From NCBI GenBank assembly GCA_900299215.1, contig OMIY01000184.1, positions 1-36,308 on the forward strand: a DNA stretch of 36,308 nt, read 5' to 3'. The DNA is from a bacterium (GTDB lineage: Bacteria > Bdellovibrionota_B > Oligoflexia > Oligoflexales > CAIYRB01). Below, one piece after another: positions 9,204-17,067 of this stretch; the stretch's first letter is position 1; every line of letters begins with the position of its first letter. Made by a program: the position numbers and the translations under genes. The notes under the pieces were generated by a model. It worked only from the letters and a program-made list of their open reading frames with translations. It was not told the DNA's origin and did not search any database.

Positions 9204-10415
9204 GTGATCAGTATCCCCACTGTATTTGAACGTAAGCTGCATGCTGCTGTACCGGTTAAGTCGGCCTGGTTAGAGGCTTGGGGATTTGTCCTACTAGGCA
9301 TCGGCTGTTTTCTTGCAATGGCTTGTTACAGCTTTAACCCATTTGACTATAACGCCATGGGTGTAAACCCACGAGGCGTAACTAATCTCGCAGGTCCTCT
9401 CGGTGCCGCTGCGGCGGCTCATATCCTTGGACGTTTTGGAGTGATCGGCATGATCTGGCCAGTGGCGCTGGCCGTATGGGGTTCACTAACAGTGACTGGA
9501 TTTGTGCTTTGGCCACACGCGAGACGTGTTGTGGGATTGCTGATTCTAGCTGCTGATGCATCGGGTTTTGCTGAAATTTTGTTGCCGCGAACCAGTTTCT
9601 CACAGCCAAGCTTTGGTTTCGGTGGACTAATTGGTCGCAACTTCCATCGCATGTTTATGCCGCAACTCGGATTTGGCGGGACGCTGACGGCGCTCGCAGT
9701 AGTCGGCTTGGTCGGTCTCGTGCTCTCCGGCAATCTAAAAATGTCGCAAACAGCACCGTTGCTAGCCGAGATTGTTTACTACATCAAACGGTTCTTCTAT
9801 CGCCAGTTTAAGAAAATGCGCCACCAGCTAGGAAGCACAATTCCAGCCGCAGCTAAACATGTTGGTGCAAGTGGTGGCGGAGCAAGCTCAGCCCAAGCTT
9901 CCGCTCCAGGCAAAGCTAAGGCAGCCGCTGCTGCGGCCACTTCACTGGCATCAGCGGAAGGTGGCTTCTTCGATCTCGAATTATATTATGATGGTCCAGC
10001 ACATGGTAAACCGGATGCAAGCCTATTTTCTGGCACAAAAAAGGCTCCGGACCGTAGTAGCACGTTTAGACAACTCTCGGCTCATTTGGTCGAACAATTA
10101 GCTCAATTCAAGATTTTTGGTGAAATCGCTGGAGTCACGCAAGGACCAGTGGTCACCACTTTTGAATTTAAACCTGCACCAGGCACCAAGCTCAGTAAAA
10201 TCTCGGCTCTGGGTGAAGACCTAGCGCGGATGCTCAAGGCTCAAAGTCTGCGTGTATTAGCGCCTATTCCAGGTAAAGATACGGTCGGTTTCGAAGTTCC
10301 TAACGCAGAACGTGCAGTGATCGGATTCTCAGATCTACTTCCAGCGCTGACTTCAAATCGACGAAGCGCCGCCTACCTATTGCCATGGGTGTCGATATCT
10401 TTGGCGAGCCAGTGA
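9204..10415 (+). CDS. ftsK: FtsK/SpoIIIE-type DNA translocase, N-terminal part (4TM membrane region, linker, alpha domain); frame breaks near 10340-10355
   Basis: Multiple TM helices (FtsK_4TM-like) then FKIFGEIAGVTQGPVVTTFEFKPAPGTKLSKISALGEDLARMLKAQSLRVLAPIPGKDTVGFEVPN (alpha domain); homology stops at ...GFSDLLPALTSNRRSAAYLLPWVSISLASQ. Confidence 0.88.
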   Translation: MISIPTVFERKLHAAVPVKSAWLEAWGFVLLGIGCFLAMACYSFNPFDYNAMGVNPRGVTNLAGPLGAAAAAHILGRFGVIGMIWPVALAVWGSLTVTGFVLWPHARRVVGLLILAADASGFAEILLPRTSFSQPSFGFGGLIGRNFHRMFMPQLGFGGTLTALAVVGLVGLVLSGNLKMSQTAPLLAEIVYYIKRFFYRQFKKMRHQLGSTIPAAAKHVGASGGGASSAQASAPGKAKAAAAAATSLASAEGGFFDLELYYDGPAHGKPDASLFSGTKKAPDRSSTFRQLSAHLVEQLAQFKIFGEIAGVTQGPVVTTFEFKPAPGTKLSKISALGEDLARMLKAQSLRVLAPIPGKDTVGFEVPNAERAVIGFSDLLPALTSNRRSAAYLLPWVSISLASQ

Positions 10416-11161
10416 TCGAAGATCTTGCCGAAATGCCTCATTTGCTTGTGGCTGGTTCCACGGGTGCAGGTAAATCTGTATTCATGAACACCTTGATCGG
10501 TAGTCTCATAGCTCGTCATTCAGCCTCCACACTGCGAATGATTATGATCGATCCCAAAATGGTAGAAATGGCGGCCTACAATGATTTGCCGCATATGGCG
10601 TGCAAAGTTATCACTGATCCAGCTGGCGAGGCCAAGGCTGCTTTGAGTCGATTAGTCCAGGAAATGGACGATAGATATCGTCAGATGCAAGCAGTCGGTG
10701 CTCGAAATATTGACTCATTCAACGAAGTCATTCGTACCCGTAAGAAGAGCGAGTTTCTGACCTTCGAGGGTAAATGGGCAGTCATGCCATATATCGTGCT
10801 GATCATTGACGAGATGGCCGACATGATGATGCTCCTGGGTAAAGAAATTGAAACTCCGATCACGCGTCTGGCTCAAAAAGCGCGTGCATGCGGTATTCAC
10901 ATGGTGATCGCGACGCAAAGACCTTCGGCCGATGTGGTCACCGGATTGATCAAAGCAAACTTCCCAACCCGCGTTGCATTCCGCGTCATGAGCGGTATCG
11001 ACTCGCGAACCATCTTGGACCAGAACGGAGCTGAGACTCTCCTGGGTAAAGGTGATATGATTTACCTCGCGGCTGGCAAAGCCAAGCGTCTGCATGGTGC
11101 CTTCTTGCCGGAGTCAGAAGTTCAATCGATGGTGAAAGCTGCGAGGACAAAAAAGAAATGA
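10385..11161 (+). CDS. ftsK: FtsK/SpoIIIE-type DNA translocase, motor (beta) domain part in the other reading frame; no gamma domain
   Basis: MGVDIFGEPVIEDLAEMPHLLVAGSTGAGKSVFMNTL (Walker A), LIIDEMADMMM (Walker B), ATQRPSADVVTGLIKANFPTRVAFRV; in-frame upstream codons read DFKSTKRRLPIAMGVDIF, continuing FtsK homology 5' of the ATG. Confidence 0.9.
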   Translation: MGVDIFGEPVIEDLAEMPHLLVAGSTGAGKSVFMNTLIGSLIARHSASTLRMIMIDPKMVEMAAYNDLPHMACKVITDPAGEAKAALSRLVQEMDDRYRQMQAVGARNIDSFNEVIRTRKKSEFLTFEGKWAVMPYIVLIIDEMADMMMLLGKEIETPITRLAQKARACGIHMVIATQRPSADVVTGLIKANFPTRVAFRVMSGIDSRTILDQNGAETLLGKGDMIYLAAGKAKRLHGAFLPESEVQSMVKAARTKKK

Positions 11162-13212
11162 GCGAGTCGACCAAATCTAGCCCAAAATCTTCGACCTCGA
11201 ATCGCGTCAAATTATACCCCGACAGCGAACAGACTCGGGTCGTTTTCGCCAGCCCCGCTGAAGAGCAATTTTACGAACAATGCCGAGCCACTTTAGGTAG
11301 CGATTGGCAAGTTTATTACTCGTGCACGCTATCAACCATGGATGGTGATGAAGGACTCAAAGATAACGAGATCGATTTTGTCTGTTATCACCCTCGCTAC
11401 GGTGTAGTTGTGATTGAAGTCAAAGGCGGTCGCATTCGTCACGATGGTGAGACCGGCAAATTTTATTCTGTCAATCGCCACGGCGAAAGCTTTGCGATCA
11501 AAGATCCTTTTCAACAGTCCCTTGTTTGGAAAGGACGTTTTCTGCGTTTCCTTAGGCAACATAATGTGAAGGTTCCGGTAAGTCATGCCGTGTCATTTCC
11601 GACGGCAAACGAAGGCGACTTTCCTGCCTCGTCGAGCATCGTTCCAGATATCATCATCGGTCGTGAGCGCATTAAAGACTTAGGTCGCAGTTTGGCCGAG
11701 ATTGCGTGCAAATCGCAACCTGAGCAATATCGTAACTTCGCAGATGTAAGCGATCAGCTTGATCGTCTCCTTATTGGTGCAGCTTTCACCACGCGCCTTT
11801 ATCTCAGGGACTATATCGATGGTCATGAGAGCAGATTGCGTGATGTTGAGACCATCCACAATACCCTCATCATGCCTATTGCCAGCGTTAATAGGCTTGG
11901 CATCGAAGGCGAAGCTGGTACGGGTAAAACCATGTTAGCGATGATGTTGGCCAAGCATTTTCGCGATCAGGGCAAAAAGGTGGCTGTTCTTGGTTCAAAT
12001 GGTCTCCTAAACCTGCTGCTTAAAAGAGAGCTCGGTGAAGGTATAGCGGCGATGACTTATCAGGATGTCGCTGCTAATCACGGCCTCAATTTGCTGATAC
12101 CTCCGAGTGAGTTCACCGGGGCGAGAGAAGACTGGGTACAATATGAAGCTCCCGATAAATTGAAAAAAGCGGTAGCGGCATCGACAGAGCGCTACGATGT
12201 GGTAATTTGTGATGAGGCTCAGGACGTTCAGCCATTCTGGTGGGAAGCACTTGAGATGCTTTTGGTCCCCGGTGATGATGCGCGTTTCTACTTATTCTTT
12301 GATAGCAGCCAAGGCGTTTTTGGCTCGGGTAGCGGTGAGGAAGCATTTGTAGCAGCCGACACTTTACCGATTAAGCCGCCATACTTTCCACTGGTACACA
12401 ATTACCGAACGACTCGCGAGATTGCGGCATTTTCTCGTAGTTTTCGCCGTTCTAGTGGCATGATGCATAGTCACTCTGGTCGACTCGGTTATGTGCCCGA
12501 ACTCATCGTCTATAAGGATGCTGAGGATGCACGTCGGCTTCTTGGTAAATTAGTACGAAAGTTAACCAGAGAAGAGGGCCTAAAGAATTCCGATTTAACG
12601 ATACTATCGGCTCGTAACCCAGCTGCAAAAGAGTCGGTACTTTACCAAACAGACGATATCGTCAAGATCCCTCTTTATAAACTCACGCATACACAGAAGA
12701 AAAGCTGGCGCGAGGCAAAAGCGCCGAATGATTCTATAGCTATAAGCACGATCGCTGGGTTCAAAGGCCTGGAGACTTCAGTTGGCATCTTGCTTAATGT
12801 TAGCGAATACAATCTCCCGGTTGATCATCCGATCATGGCAAGTTTGATTTATGTGGCATGTACTCGCGCCAAACATATGCTCTATGTTTTCGTACGAGAA
12901 GATGATCCTAAACGCCAAGCTTTTGAAACTGCTCTATCGGCGATCAAGACGACCGGGACAATGGTTATTGGCGGAGCATCTCACGGTGACTTTGAGTTCA
13001 TAGGTCGTGTGACCCACTATAACCCAGACCGTGTGGGCTGGCTGTCAGTGGAAGATCCAGCCTTTGAGCTAGGCAGTGTGATGTTCTTCCCATCCGATGT
13101 CGCCAAAGCCAATCTGCGTGATTTACAGATTGGAGCGAAGATAAAGTTTCGCCCTCGTGCAGAGGGCGGTGTTACCATAGCCTGTGATTTAGCCCGACCC
13201 AGTAACTTCTAG
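11158..13212 (+). CDS. NERD-domain nuclease / UvrD-like (SF1) helicase with C-terminal cold-shock-like (OB) domain
   Basis: NERD: EEQFYEQCRATLG...DNEIDFVCYHPRYGVVVIEVKGG; helicase GEAGTGKTMLAMMLA, VVICDEAQDVQPFWWEAL, HNYRTTREIA, ISTIAGFKGLE, YVACTRAKHMLYV; C-term FEFIGRVTHYNPDRVGWL...VMFFPSDV...GAKIKF. ATGA overlap with the upstream ftsK frame. Confidence 0.88.
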   Translation: MSESTKSSPKSSTSNRVKLYPDSEQTRVVFASPAEEQFYEQCRATLGSDWQVYYSCTLSTMDGDEGLKDNEIDFVCYHPRYGVVVIEVKGGRIRHDGETGKFYSVNRHGESFAIKDPFQQSLVWKGRFLRFLRQHNVKVPVSHAVSFPTANEGDFPASSSIVPDIIIGRERIKDLGRSLAEIACKSQPEQYRNFADVSDQLDRLLIGAAFTTRLYLRDYIDGHESRLRDVETIHNTLIMPIASVNRLGIEGEAGTGKTMLAMMLAKHFRDQGKKVAVLGSNGLLNLLLKRELGEGIAAMTYQDVAANHGLNLLIPPSEFTGAREDWVQYEAPDKLKKAVAASTERYDVVICDEAQDVQPFWWEALEMLLVPGDDARFYLFFDSSQGVFGSGSGEEAFVAADTLPIKPPYFPLVHNYRTTREIAAFSRSFRRSSGMMHSHSGRLGYVPELIVYKDAEDARRLLGKLVRKLTREEGLKNSDLTILSARNPAAKESVLYQTDDIVKIPLYKLTHTQKKSWREAKAPNDSIAISTIAGFKGLETSVGILLNVSEYNLPVDHPIMASLIYVACTRAKHMLYVFVREDDPKRQAFETALSAIKTTGTMVIGGASHGDFEFIGRVTHYNPDRVGWLSVEDPAFELGSVMFFPSDVAKANLRDLQIGAKIKFRPRAEGGVTIACDLARPSNF

Positions 13213-13235
13213 TTCGTAATCTCCTGCCCCCCCGA

Positions 13236-13255
13236 GGGTCGCTGCCTGGCGACCC
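13236..13255. other. short GC-rich hairpin after the NERD-helicase gene (no T tract)
   Basis: GGGTCGC-TGCCTG-GCGACCC, perfect 7-bp stem; terminator role uncertain without a U-tract. Confidence 0.45.
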
Positions 13256-13291
13256 ATGTTCCCCGCCGTTAGTCCCCGCTGAGGCCCCCCC

Positions 13292-14659
13292 ATGTTGAGT
13301 CCCGCAGTCGTTCCCTTAGTCGCGCCTAGTCGCTATCTCCTGCTAGTGTTGAGCCTTGCAGTTGCGCAGCTGAGTGTCAGTTGTTCAGGTGACGAAGAGC
13401 GCAAGCCCATCGATGGCGGTGGAGAACCTCTTACCACAGGTGTGCTTACAGATAGCGCTTACGCTGCGCAGTACTTCGTCGCGGACTCTAATTGTCAGGA
13501 AAAAAATGGTGGCCCCATTTTAACTGGTAAAGGGATTGGTGTTTCCTTTTACAATTTTTATCAGCGTACGACCTGCCAATCTCAGTCTGATTCCGACACA
13601 TGTAACGACGGCGAGGTCGTCAATAGTCCTGAACACCTACGTATTTGCCCTTCTGAAAAAAGCTTCCCAAGAAATTCAGTAGAAGGAGTAGGCCGAGCAG
13701 CGCTCGCAAACATCGGCACCGCCAATCGCTATTACGACTCCATTCCGACGTCGAGCAGCACACTTCCTAATAGTGGCCTCTTAGTATTGCCGCGCATCGA
13801 AACTGTTTATAAAGACTCGAACAAAACGTCGGTAACTGTCGACAATTTGGCCTATGCTCCTGATTTTCGCGGTATGCCAACTTTTGTCATCTATCCCAAG
13901 GGCGCCAAGTCGGTACGCGAGGGGCGATGGGTCAACGTTAACTTTTGGGAAGTGCCGTGGGCCATTGCTCATGAATTCGGCCATCACGTTTTTCTAAACC
14001 ACTCTGGAGTTTCTGGTAATACCTCAGGAGTCTTTAAAGACTTGCCACTTTATCGCAGCGGCCTAGGCATAGTCGCTGGCGAGGAGAGGCAAATTACCAA
14101 CGATGATCTTCTCGTTGCTGTCAACGAGGGCTTCGCCGATATGTTCGCCTACTACACTTTGGGTGGTGATCCCGGCGTGACTAGCGCCTTGGATTGTTTT
14201 CAGAATTCTCGTGATACAGGATCTGCGACCTTTGCTGACGGAACTGAGAAAATTTTATCGGTCGATGTGCTCTCGGCTTTCACCGCAAACCGTACCCTGA
14301 GTTCACCGAGTACTTGCCAGTCTCCGTCATTTCAGGAAGTGCACACTATTGGAGCAATCATCGCTTATGGTGTGGATCAAGTCTTTCAGGCTTCACTTCC
14401 GACGACGCAATCTCTGAACACTGAACGTGAGAAGGGTCGCATGCTTCTCATCTGGGCACAAAAAATCGGGCGCGTGTACTCGACTTTAGGTGCAGACAAT
14501 TCAGGCGGTAAAAATAATTTATCAAAACTAATACTAGAGGCGATGAAGTCTGCTGCACCAAACGGCACCATGTCTAGCGCCGGGTGTCAGGCCGTGCGCA
14601 AGCACTTTCCGGCCTTTGCTACCACATGGTTTAGGGGCGACCTTACCTGTCAGCAGTGA
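13292..14659 (+). CDS. putative lipoprotein zinc metalloprotease (gluzincin-like)
   Basis: Signal/lipobox LSLAVAQLSVSC; HExxH in AIAHEFGHHVFLNHSG, downstream NEGFADMFAYYTLGG as plausible third ligand. Confidence 0.72.
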   Translation: MLSPAVVPLVAPSRYLLLVLSLAVAQLSVSCSGDEERKPIDGGGEPLTTGVLTDSAYAAQYFVADSNCQEKNGGPILTGKGIGVSFYNFYQRTTCQSQSDSDTCNDGEVVNSPEHLRICPSEKSFPRNSVEGVGRAALANIGTANRYYDSIPTSSSTLPNSGLLVLPRIETVYKDSNKTSVTVDNLAYAPDFRGMPTFVIYPKGAKSVREGRWVNVNFWEVPWAIAHEFGHHVFLNHSGVSGNTSGVFKDLPLYRSGLGIVAGEERQITNDDLLVAVNEGFADMFAYYTLGGDPGVTSALDCFQNSRDTGSATFADGTEKILSVDVLSAFTANRTLSSPSTCQSPSFQEVHTIGAIIAYGVDQVFQASLPTTQSLNTEREKGRMLLIWAQKIGRVYSTLGADNSGGKNNLSKLILEAMKSAAPNGTMSSAGCQAVRKHFPAFATTWFRGDLTCQQ

Positions 14660-14668
14660 CACTAGCCG

Positions 14669-15646
14669 TCATTTGCTAGCGATCATCGTGCCTTTGTCTT
14701 CAGCTAGGCCAATTTCACGCAGCCTTTGCTGCAAGTATTCGCCGGCAGTGATCGGTGGGTAACGCATCAGGCCACCGGTCTTAGCGATGCAACTTGCCAG
14801 TGGTGCGAGGCTTGCTTCCGACTGAGGGTGGACAAAGAATGGCATCGAAAAACGCCGCTCTCTAGAATTATCTGGATTTACGACCCTGTGCGTGGTGCTC
14901 TTGAAATAGCCATTGCTGATGTTTTGCAGCATATCGCCGGAGTCGACGATGATCTGGCCTGGATGTGCTTCAATTGGACGCCAAGATCCATCACGCTCCA
15001 GCAGCTCTAAGCCACCGGCAGTCGCCTCGCAAAGTAGAGTTATAAGATTGATGTCTTCATGCGCGGCAGCGCGGATGCTCTGTGGATTGGCGTCGCTAGA
15101 GACAGGTGGGTAATGGATAACCCGCAGAATCGAGTTACCATCGCGAGCGATACCGGCAAATCGGTCCTGTGCCTCACCAACGTACGAGGCGCAAGCCTCC
15201 AGGAGGTGCAAGGAACAGGTCTCGAGTTGGCGGTAGAGTTCGGAGTAAACTGGTTTGAATTCGGCAAGCTCAGCCGGCCAGATATTGCGGGGATAAGCGT
15301 GGAACATCGGGTGATCTGCCGTTAGTTCCTGACCAACGTGCCAAAACTCCTTAAGATCTGGCGCCACGGCATCTTTGGCATGCTCACGTCCGTAGCTCGT
15401 GTAACCACGCTGACCTTTGAGCTGTGCATTTTCGTAGCGAAGCTTAGCCGCATCTGGGAGCAAGAAAAACTCTTCGGCCAAACGATAAGCGGACCTGATT
15501 AGGGTGTCACTGATCCCGTGGCCCTCAAGGGCGAAAAAGCCGATATCTACAAGGGCGCTGCCCATGGTGTCGATAAATTGCTTTCGCCGTTCACCACCAG
15601 CATGAAAATCGTTCAAGTTGACGACTGGAATGCTTTGTTTAGCCAT
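14669..15646 (-). CDS. isopenicillin N synthase-like 2OG-Fe(II) oxygenase
   Basis: MAKQSIPVVNLNDF...ALVDIGFFALEGHGI; HxD in AAHEDINLITLL, distal STTHRVVNP, RFSMPFFVHP (RxS). Confidence 0.88.
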   Translation of the reverse strand: MAKQSIPVVNLNDFHAGGERRKQFIDTMGSALVDIGFFALEGHGISDTLIRSAYRLAEEFFLLPDAAKLRYENAQLKGQRGYTSYGREHAKDAVAPDLKEFWHVGQELTADHPMFHAYPRNIWPAELAEFKPVYSELYRQLETCSLHLLEACASYVGEAQDRFAGIARDGNSILRVIHYPPVSSDANPQSIRAAAHEDINLITLLCEATAGGLELLERDGSWRPIEAHPGQIIVDSGDMLQNISNGYFKSTTHRVVNPDNSRERRFSMPFFVHPQSEASLAPLASCIAKTGGLMRYPPITAGEYLQQRLREIGLAEDKGTMIASK

Positions 15647-15750
15647 GATGTCCCCCTTGCGATGGCGTCTTTATACCGAAGCTGGGGTCCACTCGGCCAT
15701 TGAGAAATGAGATTTGTGCTGCGCCCGACTGTATTTGCCTAGCAGTTTAG

Positions 15751-17007
15751 TTACTTTATGCTGATCCTGCTGCGTCCCTTGGCGACCGGAACTAGCCTGG
15801 CAGAACTCATGGCTTTACGATCGCTAAGGCGGTCAAAATAGAGTGAAAGTGCTTCGGCCGCCAGGTTAGGGCCCTTAATACGCCAACGATCTTCGAGGAC
15901 TACTACTGACGCAACAACCACCTCGGGATCATGAGTCGGCGCTAATCCGGCAAACCAAGTGGTCAATCCCTTGGGCGAGCTGCCGGTGAGTGTGCCGGTT
16001 TTACCGCCCACTATGTCATGTAGTTTCCGGTATTTGCCACGTCTGAAGGCGAACCCGGCGGTGCCGCCACGGACGGAAGAGTCGAGGATCTCACGTAGGT
16101 TTCCTGCCGTGTTCGCACTGTAAATCCTTGGCCGTTGGGACACCGGTGGCAAAAGTGGCGAATCGCGAAACAGGCGCAGTGGAGTCGTCGAGCCATTGTT
16201 TGCCACGGTTAGCATCAAATAGGCAGCGTGCACAGCACTGAGCCCCACCTTGCCAAATCCGGCCGCAAAACTGCCGACCGTGTGGGTGCTGGACGATTGT
16301 GGGACAGGCGCTACGAAGGGACTGCGGTCGATATGAAAGTCGGATGGAATGCCAGTCTCCCAACCAAAACGTCGGGCAAATTCGGTGATGATGCCCAGGC
16401 CTAAGTTGTTGACGCCTATTTTAGCGAAGAAGCCGTTACATGATTTGCCGAACGCAGTCCGTAGAGTCATGCTGTCGTAACGGCCGGGAGTGTGCTCCCG
16501 CATCCAGTCGCCAGTCTCGCGTACATGAGAGCAACCGCCGGTCAAACCAATAGGCTGGTGACTATCCATTTCCGCGACTTCAAAGGCCGCAGTGGTAACG
16601 ACGGTCTTAAACACCGAGGCAGCGGGGAATGAGGGGTGAAGAGCACTATGAGTGTGGCCCCCCCAAACTTCGGGCTTACGGCCTTGCGCTAAGGCAAGAA
16701 TATTGCCGGTATGGACATCCGCGAGGACGACAGCAGCAATAGGGGATTGGCTGTCGATGAGATAGCTGGTCAGCTGACTCTGCAAGTGGGGGACCAAGGT
16801 CGTGGCCCTGGGCTGGCCGTCAGGACCGGGGAGATAGATGACCCCATCGGTACTCGGCTCTGGAATCTCTGCGGGGACCACAGGTGTGCCGCCGGCTACT
16901 TTGCTGTCTTCAGCGCGAGCTGTACCGCTGGTGGCAACAAGATAATAATGTGCCAGCAAAGCGGCAGCGATCCTGCGCCGGATATTGTACGATGTGGTCC
17001 AGGTCAT
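15751..17007 (-). CDS. secreted stand-alone penicillin-binding transpeptidase domain protein
   Basis: SxxK in FPAASVFKTVVTTAAFE, SxN in FGKSCNGFFAKIG, KTG in GGKTGTLTG; hydrophobic N-terminus; no PBP dimerization or GT51 domain seen. Confidence 0.85.
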   Translation of the reverse strand: MTWTTSYNIRRRIAAALLAHYYLVATSGTARAEDSKVAGGTPVVPAEIPEPSTDGVIYLPGPDGQPRATTLVPHLQSQLTSYLIDSQSPIAAVVLADVHTGNILALAQGRKPEVWGGHTHSALHPSFPAASVFKTVVTTAAFEVAEMDSHQPIGLTGGCSHVRETGDWMREHTPGRYDSMTLRTAFGKSCNGFFAKIGVNNLGLGIITEFARRFGWETGIPSDFHIDRSPFVAPVPQSSSTHTVGSFAAGFGKVGLSAVHAAYLMLTVANNGSTTPLRLFRDSPLLPPVSQRPRIYSANTAGNLREILDSSVRGGTAGFAFRRGKYRKLHDIVGGKTGTLTGSSPKGLTTWFAGLAPTHDPEVVVASVVVLEDRWRIKGPNLAAEALSLYFDRLSDRKAMSSARLVPVAKGRSRISIK

Positions 17008-17067
17008 GGTGCTATCATACCAAAGGTACAGGGGACTTTAAAATCCTTTCAGGACAGGAGAAACCGA

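Noticed and set aside
16711-17067. N-terminal extension of the LptF/G ORF in the ORF track
   Set aside because: Antisense to the PBP gene, which has clear SxxK/SxN/KTG motifs; the extension has no LptF similarity.
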